From Siphonodentalium dalli (lineage: Eukaryota > Mollusca > Scaphopoda > Gadilida > Siphonodentaliidae): a stretch of DNA of 64,000 nt. The notes under the pieces are model-generated. The model saw nothing but the letters and a program-made list of their open reading frames with translations, had not been told where the DNA came from and made no database searches. Location of the stretch: the NCBI GenBank assembly GCA_032622095.1, contig CP136069.1, positions 122,688,126 to 122,752,125 on the forward strand. Direction: 5' to 3'. Both the position numbers and the translations under genes were made by a program. Each line of letters begins with the position of its first letter. Within the stretch, counting starts at the first letter, position 1. Below are positions 35,296 through 47,265 of the stretch, one piece after another.

Positions 35296-36480
35296 TCAGT
35301 ATTTATTCCCTTGCGGGAATAGAGTACGGCACACCTCTTCGTCGGTCATATATCGAGACAGATAGTTATCACGATAGGCACTAATTTTTTTCTGTCTATC
35401 GAGTTCGTTGGTGAACGCTGTCACTTTATCACCTATATGACAAGAAATTTCTTTCTCCTTTTCAACAGCTGCAGTATAATCGAACGGCGGCTTCGGTTTG
35501 ATTCTTTTTCGTTCCCTTCTTTCAATCCTCATTTGACGTTTCAATTGTCTTTCTTTTTTAGCCCGGTCAAAAATTAAAACACTTGGCGGTCGAGTTATTG
35601 CGGAAGTTGTGATGGTCCCAAAATAATTTTCCGCGCGAGACCGCAACTTTTTCTTTTTCTTACGCTTCACTTTTGGCGTATCTATCTCCATAGTTGAAAC
35701 TAGTTTTTCCATGAACGAAAGCGAACTTTTTGGCCTTCGAGCGGGGTCCTGTGTACCGCCGGATGTAGTAGCGTCGCCTTCTCCATCGGAAGAAGAAAAG
35801 GACACAAGTTTCATATCATAGTTTTCTCTTCTAATTCTATCTATTATGTCACTATCGGGTTCACTGTCACTGGAAGAACAACTGATTGACGAACTGTCGT
35901 CCGGAAAACTTTTAATAATCCTTGGCTGTTCGCTGAACATAACAGTTGGTACCCTAGGTTGTTCAGAGAAAGGCCTCTTTTGATTTCGTTCCCTCTTGCA
36001 TGAAGCCAATCTTGCTGGGGCCGTTTTAGGGCGTTTAATCTTCTGTTCTCTGTCTTCCGGCTTTATTTGTGATATCTTCAGTTTGTCGCCTGTGTATTTC
36101 GAATGCGTTGTTTTGAATCGTTGCCAGTCGACCTTGGTATTCCGACACAGAACAGAGCACTGATTGGACAAATCATCAATCACCAATCCGAGTCGAATTC
36201 CCATCACTTTGTTTTTCATAGCGGCAGAACGCTCCCGATCGCTATAGAAAGCAATCGGGCGCGGGAATTTCCCATCAGGTTCCTCTATGTGAATATCTGC
36301 TCCTTCTGGTCCCTCTTGTGGTCCCTCGGACTTCTTTTTTGTTTCAACTGATGTTAATGTACGGCGCGTGTGTGAACCAAATCTGCTCGGCATTTGTCCT
36401 TTAGGCGCTCCACCTGGATGTGAACAGACGTTAGAACTATTTCCAAGTAACATAGTAACAAATACGGACTGATACCGCAA
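35296..36480 (-). CDS. Uncharacterised 394-aa Ser/Lys-rich protein
   Basis: I do not recognise the family. The protein has a Gly/Pro/Ser N-terminus, a conserved-looking block PRPIAFYSDRERSAAMKNKV (73-92), KIKRPKTAPARLAS (147-160; RPKTAP words are frequent in cilia and sperm proteins, only a hint), a paired FSEQPR motif (171-176, 182-187), an acidic Ser cluster DDSSSISCSSSDSEPDSD (194-211), a nuclear-localisation-like KRKKKKKLRSR (272-282) and a basic helical stretch (305-331). The C-terminus is EEVCRTLFPQGNKY. No transposon signature is present. It is intronless here, so it may be a single-exon gene, the last exon of a longer one, or a retrocopy. The Met at 30 is an alternative start, and an AG at about 36413 could be a splice acceptor. 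Confidence 0.7.
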   Translation of the reverse strand: MRYQSVFVTMLLGNSSNVCSHPGGAPKGQMPSRFGSHTRRTLTSVETKKKSEGPQEGPEGADIHIEEPDGKFPRPIAFYSDRERSAAMKNKVMGIRLGLVIDDLSNQCSVLCRNTKVDWQRFKTTHSKYTGDKLKISQIKPEDREQKIKRPKTAPARLASCKRERNQKRPFSEQPRVPTVMFSEQPRIIKSFPDDSSSISCSSSDSEPDSDIIDRIRRENYDMKLVSFSSSDGEGDATTSGGTQDPARRPKSSLSFMEKLVSTMEIDTPKVKRKKKKKLRSRAENYFGTITTSAITRPPSVLIFDRAKKERQLKRQMRIERRERKRIKPKPPFDYTAAVEKEKEISCHIGDKVTAFTNELDRQKKISAYRDNYLSRYMTDEEVCRTLFPQGNKY

Positions 36481-37917
36481 AACTCAATAATTTACTTTGA
36501 AAGACTCCGCCACAATATGAAAACTACGAAGATCAGATATCCGAAGAATAACTTTTTAATGACTACGGTACTACGCGAATGATGGTTCCAACAATATGTC
36601 GTATAAGTTGTCCTCGATAGTATCTACCCAAATTATGAAAACGATGAAGAAAAGATATCCAAACAATCACTTTTATTCTCTCCCAGAAAGACCGTTACAA
36701 CATTGCGTCGTTACAGTTTGTCACTGGCCAACTAACCGCCGGCGATGGCAAAGAAACATTGGAACTAGATAATGAACCATAGCTCTAGGAAAATCCATAT
36801 ACCCTGTATTCTGTATCTTGTTTCGGATGTGACGCGCTACCACTCTGAATGCAGAATACCCACTAATTATCGGAAAATTGACCTAATCGTAACTACTACG
36901 ATCGCGCATTGAAAAATGCTTCCGCGTCTATATGAACTACGTGAAGAACACATCAGCTTAGACGATAGACATTGATCCGTTGATCCCCTCCACGGTCTCT
37001 ATAACAAAGACCATCTTCTTGATGGCAAGTGTAGTGGGGATAACAATCCTCTCGATACCACCAAATTTGGCTTCGAGTGACCTAATTACACGCCACTATG
37101 TGTCTCATATATTTCAAGAGCGCGTGTTTGAAACGAGAGTTGTCTCCTGTTTCATATTGATTTCATTCTGGAGTAGTTGACTGTTTTCGTTTTGTTTTCG
37201 CAACAAGTGTAGACACATCTGAGATGAATCGACTGTTTACAGCGTTTCTATTCACATTTCTCATAAACTATTTCACAAAGAAGAACAATGTATGCTTTGA
37301 TCTTGTGAATACGAGAAAACCATCGACCGATTCCCAGTTGGTGTTTTGTTCTTATTGTGTAGACCCGATAATCATGCTGTCGTGTAATAACGTCAGCAGA
37401 GTGTTATTGTAACTTGTTGATATCCGAGTGTTAGTATCCGAGTGTTAGGCTTGTGGTCCAAATAAGCGCATAGGGTGGAATATGATTACATGGAGGAAAA
37501 TTCTGCTGAAGCCAATAACAGTACAGGGTGGCAACTTCCAACATGGAAGCAAGCCAGTCTGTTACACTATACCACCAATCTGATATAATCTGTCTGGAAG
37601 GGCGGAATGTTCATGGTGATAACTCGAAGTTGTAAGTTGCTTGACGATTGTCTATCGCAAATGTAGCATGATTTTATTTTACAAGTAGCCGAATATCTAC
37701 CTATTAGTTCAGTAGATCTCTTTTTTTGAATAAATAATAATAAAATTTATTTTGGAGTTAACCGATTTAACATTTTGAAAAATGAATGTGTTGTTTGATT
37801 TTCCTGAGAAACATGTTCTCGGTGTTTTATATATCTTTTATTCCTCCATTTCTGAAGAGTCAATATATAATAAAGCAAAATACGTAGAATATAAATAAGG
37901 AATTACACAAATATTTC
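36481..37917. other. No gene seen
   Basis: Two related words (AATATGAAAACTACGAAGAT... at 36514 and AATTATGAAAACGATGAAGA... at 36631, both followed by GATATCC.AA.AAT) suggest an old duplication of about 117 bp. Otherwise no feature is recognised. 37720-37750 is an A/T-rich simple stretch that could be near the 3' end of the minus-strand LINE. Confidence 0.45.
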
Positions 37918-38097
37918 ATGCACAAACAATTATGTACAAACACAGAGACACAAGACATTAATATAATTGGACACACACATATATTGTGGCCTGAAAACCG
38001 TAAACATGCGCATATACACGTACAAGATTACACGATGGAAAATATCAACGCAGTGATGGTTAGAGAAGGAATGAAATATGGGGAACATTATAATGAA

Positions 38098-39249
38098 CTA
38101 ATGTCTATTATCCCCGAACATCCAAAGGTACCAGATTTGAGCGGCTTCTCTCACCATAAAATCGACAATCTCCAGGACATCATCAGCGATGCCATGGAGA
38201 GAATTTGGGATATACCCAATGAACATGAGCATTTGTTTGTCCACCGGGAGATTATCAATGCGCATATAACAGTCTATGTGGAAATGTGAGAGGAAACGAT
38301 ACCATGTGTCATTTCTTGAGTCTACCAGAGAAGAACAGTCGTTGAAAACATGATTCACGGTATCATTATAAATTGCCCCACATCTTATGCAGACAACGTC
38401 CTCAACGAATTTCAACATGCATAGTAATTGCACAATGAGAAAGTAAAATTTCTTGTGTCTGGGGTATTTGTGGCATGCTTTCCAAAGGTGGGACATGTGC
38501 AGGTTTGTTTGGACGGTAGCGAAACGACCGAAGTCACTCTGTGTTGATACAAGGTGTTGCCATTCGTTTCTAGAGTTGGACATCATTGCGTTGTTGACCA
38601 GGGACTTCCAAAGGTGTTTATTAGCTACTTTTGCTTCTGATGAAAATTCCTCATACAAGTGAGCAATCGTCAGATCCTTAAGGTCTGATTCAACTTTTCT
38701 AATGAAAGGACTCCCCTGTGCGAAGTGAGATTCAGATGTGCGATAGTAAAAAAGTTGCTTCGTAGCCTTGTCACTACTCATATTGCATAATGAGCGATAC
38801 AAAGACAGTCTGCGTTTGGTTATGAAGTAACTGAGTGACTGGATACCAAGCAACCCCTCTACCATAGCCGTGCGGGTCTGGGGATGCAAACCCTGAATAC
38901 GTTTTAAGCAAAATCGGTGAATGCGTTCAAGTTTAAGCTTATCAGTATTAGTGATATCAGTGATGAGTTCTGTTCCATATAGACCTCTTGGTAATACAAT
39001 AGACTTGTAAAGCTTTACTGAGCTCACAGGTGTTATGCCACCTGCGTACATACCTGCATTTGACAACATAAAAAATGTTCCTCTTATCTTGGTGCATACC
39101 TCATCTACTAGGGATGACGCGAATTTGAATTTATCTATAGGAATGCCTAAGTGAGTGACGGAGGTAACTTCGGTCATTTCGTTTCGACCAAGAGTCCATT
39201 TCCTGTGAGATCCAGAGTGGTCGGCTTTTGATTCATTGAAGACTATTGT
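38098..39249 (-). pseudogene. LINE C-terminal domain with CCHC motif
   Basis: This is in frame with the RT after one stop codon. It opens TIVFNESKADHSG and includes VTHLGIPIDKFKFASSLVDE, a typical post-RT region (YKSIVLPRGLYGTEL), then a zinc motif CIRCGAIYNDTVNHVFNDC (C-x2-C-x9-H-x4-C). The product is expected to be the RNA/DNA-binding tail of the polyprotein. Confidence 0.82.
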
Positions 39250-40842
39250 TTAACTCTTTGATGCATTGTATTTGTAGCGCCAAATAGAGCTGTATGAACT
39301 GCAAATTGAGCAGAGTGATTGTAACCCAGTCGGAGTTAACGACATTAACAACATATCATCTGCATGAGTTGGTGAACATAAATTAATGCCACCTATTTTC
39401 AGACCACATGCCGCCCGCTCAAGATCCCACAGTAACTGATCAATGTAGATGGTGTAAAAAATCGGGGAGAGGGTACCCCCCTGTCGGGCTCCATGAAGTA
39501 CGTCAATCCATTTTGATTGATATCCGTTGTATATAAGTGAACATTTCATTCCAGTTAGGAGATTATGAATTATTCTAAGACTTTTTCCCTGGATATTACG
39601 TTGAATGAGTTTGAACAGTAGGCCATTTATCCATACGGTATCAAATGCCTTCCATACATCCAAGAAACATGCAAATAATTTGCTGTGGTTCTGTGATGTA
39701 TATGAGACACATTCTTGCACCAAATATGATGTTGCCATGCAACTAATATTCTGCTGGAACCCATTTTGCAGGGGGTGAACCGCAATAGAATATGGAACGT
39801 TTTGTTTCAAGCGTGATAGTATAACCCGTTCAAATAATTTGTAGAGAACTGGAAGTAGAGTTATTGCCCTGTAACTGTCAAATGACTCTTTAGGTTTCGG
39901 AGCGCCTTTATACAGTGAAAATATAATGCCAAGTTTTGCGTTTCGAGGAACGTGACATGATTCGAGCATTTTTGAAAATAGGTGAGCGAGGGATTCGGCT
40001 AGTTTTTCGCCTCCGAAGATAAAATGTTCGTAGTTTAGAGAATCATGTCCGGAAGCTTTGTTTCTGCTGATCGTTTTGTATTCAGATAATATTTCTGATT
40101 TGGAGACCGGATAGCACAAAAGATCATCGATTTTTGACGTGGTTGTGCCCGAAAGTTCTGCTCCAACGATTTCAGACACATTAGTATAGTGATCTTGATC
40201 AAATGAGGTATCACTTAATTGTGTTGAATATATTGACTCATAGTATTGTATCCATTCTTTTGAGATTTCTTCATCATCTCTGATAACACGACCGTTTGAT
40301 ACAAAATATGATTGTGACTTAGTACCTAAACGCGCGCGTTTTGCATTGAGGAGTCTGAAGAATGCAGCTTGATCTATTTCTGCATAGGTATCTATCTCAT
40401 TCATGCAATCGTCAAGAAAATTTTGAGAGCATTTACGATATTCTCTTCGGAAATCACATTTGGTCCGTTTGTATACCATGTACACTGCGTTGCTGTGATC
40501 CGCGGGTCGACCATGCTGAATCCAATTGGTTCTGGCATTAGTCATTTCACGGTGCAGCGCAGTCAGCGTGGCATTCCAAAAGGGTTTCAGGTGGCTTTTG
40601 AATGACTTGGATGGGATTATTTCTCTTGCTGCTCTATTTATCGCAGTGACTATTGAATTATATAACTTATCAATATCGGATGAGAGCAATTGGTTTGTAT
40701 TCAAGGGAGGTAGATATGTTTCTAGTCGCTCTACATACGATGATTTGACATCGCAGTCATCTTGGAATTTTTTCCAGTTGTACCTAGTTGGCGATTTGTG
40801 CACATTTTTGAAATCGCGACGGGAGAACTGCATGTCGATCAT
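39250..40842 (-). pseudogene. LINE reverse transcriptase, 530 codons
   Basis: RT blocks in order: KASGHDSLNYEHF (262-274), GIIFSLYKGAPKPKESFDSY and the RAITLLPVLYKLFERV that follows (305-340), HPLQNGFQQ (356-364), motif A FLDVWKAFDTVW (393-404), motif B GARQGGTLSPIFYTIYID (451-468) and motif C HADD (493-496). Catalytic Asp residues of motifs A and C are present; His takes the place of the usual Tyr/Phe in motif C. The frame ends at a single TAA after NASKS, and the same frame continues for 24 codons to the next Met. The start given is the first Met; the true frame runs in from the endonuclease. Confidence 0.88.
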
Positions 40843-41079
40843 GATAATGAGAGGACAGTGGTTAGATACATTGGCTGAGTCATCATCAAAAACATGATAG
40901 GATACTATGTTATGCTTATCATTTCGAGGTATAATAATATGGTCAATCGCCGAGCAAGCTTGGCCCGTAGCCGGGACAAATGTCGGAATGTCTTGTGTTT
41001 ACACCGAGGGATTAAGCGAATTGGGAGATTTCTTTTAGTCCAGCTGTACATAAAGACCCATGCGTGCATGATATGGAGA

Positions 41080-42400
41080 TATTTGAATATTATCCGATTG
41101 CCACTCAGCCCTGCGCCTGGTACTGAAAATAGGAACCACTGTCACAGCCTCATACATACAGGATAATTCCCACCGGACGCCAATCAGAGTCAAACTATGG
41201 GATGACACACAATCTGACCTATTTGTGGCTAATCTAAATAACGGCACAATAAACGATCAGTTAGATATGACACATGATGCTGAAGCAATCAGACCGGACG
41301 AAGTTGAAACAAAGCTAGCCGCCCTATTTGAAAATACCGCACGCATGACTTTTGGTGTTAGAAAACCAACCTTTGAGCATCATCAGAACAAACCGTGGTT
41401 CGATAAAGAATGCCGAGAAGCGAAATATAAATTTAAAAATGCAAGAATGTCACACAAGCGACATAAATCAGTCACCTCATCTTTGGAATTGCGAGAATCA
41501 AGTAAGCAATACAAACGAGTTATCGACACTAGCATACGGAAATTCTCTGGAAATGTTTCTCGAAAATTGAGAGTAATGAAAAATAAACACCCGCGCGATT
41601 ATTGGAGGATTTTAAATAGAAAAGCACAGTCAAAACTATTGGTGGATGTCAACTGTTTCGCGACTCATATGGAAAGGGTTGTTAATGACACTCGGGCGCA
41701 ACGCGATCTAGATATGATAGAAATGAACACAGGAGAACACATTTGAAAACATGTAATTAAATGGCACAATTACGGAAGACGAGGTACGCAACGCTTGCGC
41801 AAAATTGATCAACAACAAGAGTCCTGGTGCTGATGGAATTTTAAATGAACATATAAAATCCTCTTTAAATATATTGATCCAGTTTATCTTAATTTATTCA
41901 ACCACATATTTGACACAGGGCATCTGCCTTCTGATTGGCTATTGGGACTAATTTGCCCAATATACAAGCAGAAGGGGGACCCTACGTTACCAGAAAATTA
42001 TCGCCCATTAACACTACTAAATTGCTTGGGCAAGCTGTTCACAAGAATACTAAATAGCAGACTAAGATTATTCACTGAGAGTAACCATATTCTGTCACAA
42101 TGCCAGACTGGATTCCGGGCCGGACTTTCAACTTCTGATCATATATTTACATTGCATAACCTGATCAATCTGCTGAAAAACTCAAAGAAAAAATATTTTG
42201 TGCATTCGTGGATTTCAAACAGGCGTTTGACTCTGTGTGGCGATCGGGATTGTGGTTTAAATTGATTATGGAATGTATAAATGGGAAATTTCTGAATTGT
42301 GTACATAACATGTATCAAGATGTGAGGTCGATGGTGAGGTGTGGGAGCGAATCGTCTAATCTGTTTTATAGTAATTTAGGACAGAGACAAGGTTGCATTA
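41080..42400 (+). pseudogene. LINE linker and RT fragment
   Basis: It codes KPWFDKECREAKYKFKNARM and NKHPRDYWRILNRKAQ (41225-41746), then LICPIYKQKGDPTLPENYRP, LLNCLGKLFTRILNSRL, GFRAGLSTSDHIFTLHNL and motif A DFKQAFDSVWRSGLW in another frame, and GQRQGC for motif B. It stops matching before motif C. It is similar in layout to the 28.9-33.6 kb element and likely a truncated relative. Frames break at 41744, about 41930 and about 42200. Confidence 0.8.
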
Positions 42401-42839
42401 TTCAACACAACAAACAAGACAAAACTTGTCAAATTAGCGAAATTATGCTCAATCATTTTTGCAACTGCTTCTCTAAGTACGTAGCACATTGATATGCAGA
42501 TATGTGACGCGATCACTCAGATACCCTCCCACATACCCCAATGACCCCACATTTTACAAAATATATTCTTGACTGATTACATTATATTATTCCAAGATAT
42601 GGAAGGAGGGAAATAAAAACATGATTGATTAATATTCTCCTGTTTGAAAATATTAGAGTTTCATAGAATACGAATTGCCCTTTTTGAAAGGTTGACAGCA
42701 CACTAGCATGACATGAATGCCACAATACTGAGAGACCACAAAGAATATGGCTATGGACTAAGGAGTGGTATAGAATTGTTTGTGATTTTTTTTTGGTAAA
42801 ATGTTTTTAACTTTGTTCAAGCATTAGAGGGTGTGGTTC

Positions 42840-44654
42840 AGCTTCCTTTGTATCATTGATATGTGGTTTTTAAAAGTTAAGTCGTCATCCATGATAATAC
42901 CTAGGAATTGTACTTGCATTTGATCCCCAACCCTAACTAATTATATGCCATTCATTTTAGGTATAAAGTTTCTCCACTTTTCTTCATTTCCTTTAGGGTT
43001 GATCAACATGAATTTACTTTTAGCTGTATTGATTGACAGTTTGTTACAACAACGCCATTCAAATATGTGTTTTAATTCGGTAGTTGATGTTTTTAAAATT
43101 TTGTTCTTCTTATCGCAGCCAGATGAATATAGTGTGGTATGAGCAAATTAATTTTTGTATATTGGGGAATATAGTTTACAGAGAGGAGAAATTTGGCGGA
43201 CAGAGAACTGACCCCTGGGGCACGCCACACGTTATCTATTTTAAGGCGGAAGTATGCCCTTGACAGTCAACATATTGTTTTTTCCCCGTTGGATAACTTC
43301 TAATCCATTCTTCAGAAACTCCTCTAATTCCGTAGTGTTCTAGATTTCCCAGTACAATTCCATGACTGATTGTATCAAATGATTTCGACAAGTCTATGAA
43401 AATAGTTATTTAGAGTCCTTAGTTGGTTTATCGTTGTTTTCCGCTACATGGTCTAGAAGATGCATCCATGAGTGTATAGCAGAGTGATTCTTGCGGAATC
43501 CATATTGGTGTTTATGTAGAATATCGTGTTTTGAAGGAATGGAAATAGCTTTCTCTGCATAAGTTTCTCTAATAACTTCGAAAAGACGGGTAAAATGCTA
43601 ACGGGTATAATTTGTTATGTTACCAGGAGACTCGTTTTTATGGAGTGGATTTACTTTGAAAATGTTCAGCCTATCGGGGAAGATTCATAGTTTGAATGAT
43701 ATATTGAATATGTGCGACTGTGCTCTTCAAGTTTTGAGGATGGTCTGTTTCATTAGTTTCGATATGAGATGATAGACGTCAGTGGTTCCCGATGACGTTA
43801 TCAGAGATTTTCATAACTTCATTGGCATCCATGCATGTGAAACAAGAAGAAATTGGATTAGATTGAACCAATGGAAATGCTTCATTCATTAAGCGCCCAT
43901 ATAATAGATAACAAGTTTTCATATGCTTGGTTCGGCGATGTGCTGTCGTAGACACATCGAAAAATCTTGTTGTTTAAGTATGCTTTTAAATTTATCTGCG
44001 TAATTTTGATTCATTATTCTTTTTTCTGTAGAATAATCCTCTTTTGTGTATTTATTGTCTCGATGTTCGGCATAAAATGTAGCGAAATGGTCCGACACAT
44101 CGGAAAGAATGATTTCAGGGAAACGATGTAATTGTTGCTAAAAAAAATATGATCAATTAATGTCGCGTGTAATTAAGGTATAGAAAGCCATTTCCAAACA
44201 TGTTTTCGACGAAATAATTTGTTTTCGTATGTGAATGGAAGTTAAGCAAGTCAATATTGAAATTTCCTATATAGATATATGCCTTCGTCCCTGTGTCGTT
44301 TAAATGCTGTACGACGTTTGTTATTTTAGCTATAAAAGTATCTAGATCTGACAAAGAGGTCATATTTGGTCTATTGGTAGAACCTACTACATACGAGGAG
44401 TGTCCTGAGTATATTTCGATGAATAGCGCTTCAATAACAAGAGGAGTAAATATGGTTAGATCCTCACGAATTTTAAGAGATAGGTTTTCTTTTATGAACA
44501 TTCCAACACCACCATGTCCGTCATCGTCATCGGGTCGAGATTTAAATTGAAATTGATGATAACCAGGGAGATAATACTCTTCTCGTATCTTGAATATTTC
44601 TGACAGAGCAAGAATATAAATAGAGTGGTTAGGTTTTGTAATATCTGATAACAT
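42840..44654 (-). pseudogene. Degenerate minus-strand LINE (endonuclease to RT)
   Basis: The minus strand has an endonuclease piece (44157-44654: YYLPGYHQFQFKSR, GGVGMFIKENL, YIGNFNIDLL), then broken RT words: KNESPGNITNYT near 43630, IFIDLSKSFDTISHGIVL near 43390, ITCGVPQGSVLCP near 43215 and GIIMDDDLTFKNH near 42880. The order is correct for one element. Style is CR1/Jockey-like. It is heavily mutated. Confidence 0.8.
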
Positions 44655-45216
44655 ATTTTAAATGAATCCCAGTTAGAGTTCAGGCTTCTGCAATTTAGAC
44701 CGAGAATTGAAAATTCTGATGTGGAATTTTTTATATTTATATTTTTATATTATTATATCGTTCAGGTGCGAAGATGACAAATATTTACAGGAGTACATGT
44801 TCCCATCCTCATCGTCAGGAGGTCCATTTAACATGGTTTTGAGAGTTTAAGGAGTTACTTCTCTGAATATCGCACAATACTTAGTTTTGATGGTAGAGTT
44901 ACCTTTCTTGCCCTGTGATAATATGATAATACATTGATGTTGATATACTTTCAATATAGCCAACCAGCTAAACCTGCTTACTATGACTCTATGAAAATAT
45001 ATAATACATATATATCAAAATACAATCAAATAATATGTAATATTATAATAATGAGGCACAATTTCTATAAGGTGGGGATTGGAATAGAGAATATACACAA
45101 CAGATGCATGGTACGTGGAGACAGAATTGAGGTCGTTCGGTTATGGTTTTGAATGTGTCTTCTACCTGCACATATGAACAGAGGCATGCGTTAAAGATAT
45201 ATTATGTACTTATATT
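44655..45216. other. No gene seen
   Basis: AT-rich DNA between LINE and repeat; no supported feature. Confidence 0.4.
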
Positions 45217-45566
45217 CGGGTGCGTGAAACTAGTAAGTTGGTATTCAGGCACTATGCCAACTGGAGGAATATAGCATTCTAGTAACATCACCGAAAATTT
45301 CAAACAAATCGACCATTCCACTCCATAGAAAACATCGTCTGAACTACGCGCAATTGTAAATATTTACTTCTCGATTCGGGACGCAACTATCTGCGATAAG
45401 CTAACGAAAGAGATTTTGCCATCGAGAGTCACTCTATTTAATTAATAGATTAGAATGGCGGTGTTTGTTGTCTACTTGGATATAATATTAAAAAAATTAC
45501 TACTTTGAGCAAGATTATTCTCCATTTCTATTTGATCACCCCACCGGAGTGTTTCACATCACTTTA
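45217..45566 (-). repeat. Dispersed 350-bp repeat, copy 2 (inverted)
   Basis: Reverse complement of 34385-34732. This copy has a small indel relative to copy 1 around 45455-45500. Confidence 0.75.
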
Positions 45567-45799
45567 AATAAAAGTAATATATAGGTGGGTAGCAGCTTTC
45601 GCAAATAAACTAAGTGCAGGTAAAGCGACCTGATGCCAGACCACCAAGAGTACGTATGCATGGAAGTATCCACCATGCAACAGATCACCGACGTATCTAT
45701 GCTCTTATGTACGAAATCTATACAGTATAAGAGTAATACAAGGTTCGTAATATGGGTTTAATCGTGTTAAATTGTTCACACTGTAATGTGTGGTAATAG

Positions 45800-46040
45800 C
45801 GGGGGGGGGGGGGGGGTGTGTCCAACAACGACATTCTAGTAAATGTCTTAAATAAACATCTGGGCGAGTTTGAGTGCAGAATTTAGAAGTCACCCATGCG
45901 TGGATTTCTGATTGTTCATACTGCACTGCGCTGTGGCAGTTGGGGATGGGTGCAACAACGACATTCTAGTAATTTGTTGTAAGATACATCTGGGCGAATT
46001 CGATTGCAAGACATTAATGTTGCCGGTCCGTGGCGATCTG
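45800..46040 (+). repeat. 130-bp duplication next to a G-tract
   Basis: CAACAACGACATTCTAGTAA occurs at 45823 and 45953, each followed by ACATCTGGGCGA(G/A)TT. The first unit follows a run of about 16 G (45801-45816). Confidence 0.75.
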
Positions 46041-46454
46041 ATATAGGGCGATATATTTCCGGGTGATAATATTTTGACCACGAAACCACGTCGTTTAGAG
46101 TACACTATTGGGCATGCGTTGCTATCTGGCGTATGTTTAATAAGTTCCATAATAGATGATATGGGTGGAGTAGTGACCCTGATACTGATGCCGATTAGTC
46201 TGTCCTCGTTATAGCATACTTGGCACGATGTCCCGGTGTCTAGGGTTTAGATGTTGAATTGGCCGTGTCGGGAACATTGATAACAATAACTACTTCATAG
46301 ATCTTCATACTTTATATATGTATAAGTCTTTCTCGATAAGCACAGTACATAGGCGGATGAACAGAGGTATTGGTATAGTAGCAAGGTTGTCGGATAAGTG
46401 AGCTCCCGCGTCAGAGCACGGGTAGTTATTCCAACATCTGGTGTATCATGCCTC

Positions 46455-46956
46455 TTAAAGGCACGTGAGGCCTTAATTGTCGAAAATATTCATATTTGTT
46501 CCAAACACCGTAAACAGAAAAACATTAAAACGCATACAGCTTCGTTCATATATACCATGACCATCGCGTAAACAGCATGTTATCATAAATACCTACTATA
46601 TTTTACCTAAGCAAGAGCCTGATTGGGTTACAGAGGACAGCACAATGCTACTGGCTAATAACACACAAATGGCATAAACGCTCTTTATTAGTTCCATATA
46701 AGGAATTCACCAACAAAGAACGCTCTTTATGTTTACCATCATAATATAAACAAACACCAGAAAAGTAACTTTTTATGCTTTTGTTTACATAACAATGGTT
46801 AAACATATGAGAATAGCATACTGTTTATGCGATATTTCTTATTTATATACGGACAAAGTCCGTCTACATTTTGATGTTCTTTCTGTTTGTGGTGGTTTTT
46901 GACGGGTGGAAATATTTTCACAGGATACCCACCGCCAAGGCCAACCGTACCTTTAA
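46455..46956. mobile_element. TTAA MITE, family D, copy 2 without nested insertion
   Basis: TTAA at 46455-46458 and 46953-46956; ends AGGCACGTGAGGCC and complement of AGGTACGGTTGGCC. It is inverted relative to 3786-4617 and lacks that copy's 330-bp block, so it documents the state before insertion. Confidence 0.85.
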
Positions 46957-47265
46957 ATAAAGTCCGAGATACATGATACACTTGGATATGACGTGTATCA
47001 CTATATACTGTCTTATAGAATGATACTGGCTTTATCCACCCTAACTTATACAATGGTTGCTACCAGTCATACCCACTTAAGACTGTGATCTTGTTAATTA
47101 TGCGTGTGTGTTTCTACACTATATAATCTGTCTTCTATGTACTGTGCTTATCTATACCATTAACCCTAGAAGTTACAATCACTGGGGAAAGGAAGTTTAT
47201 CCTAGATTCCAGGAACACATATAACAACACATAACTATCGTATGTACTATCGGACACACGATCTG

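Larger units (their letters stand above)
38098..41035 (-). mobile_element. Non-LTR retrotransposon, 5' truncated, nearly intact RT
   Basis: Read on the minus strand: the end of an endonuclease (CSAIDHIIIP, then SNHCPLIIM, about 40860-40960), a linker, an RT and a C-terminal zinc motif. From about 40990 down to 38098 the frame is interrupted only by one TAA at 39250-39252. Upstream of about 41035 the reading is lost next to a plus-strand LINE fragment. Clade is unresolved. It is the least decayed LINE of the window. Confidence 0.85.

Noticed and set aside
37918..38289. A 123-codon plus-strand frame
   Set aside because: It overlaps the C-terminal end and 3' flank of the minus-strand LINE and has no domain; read as a shadow.
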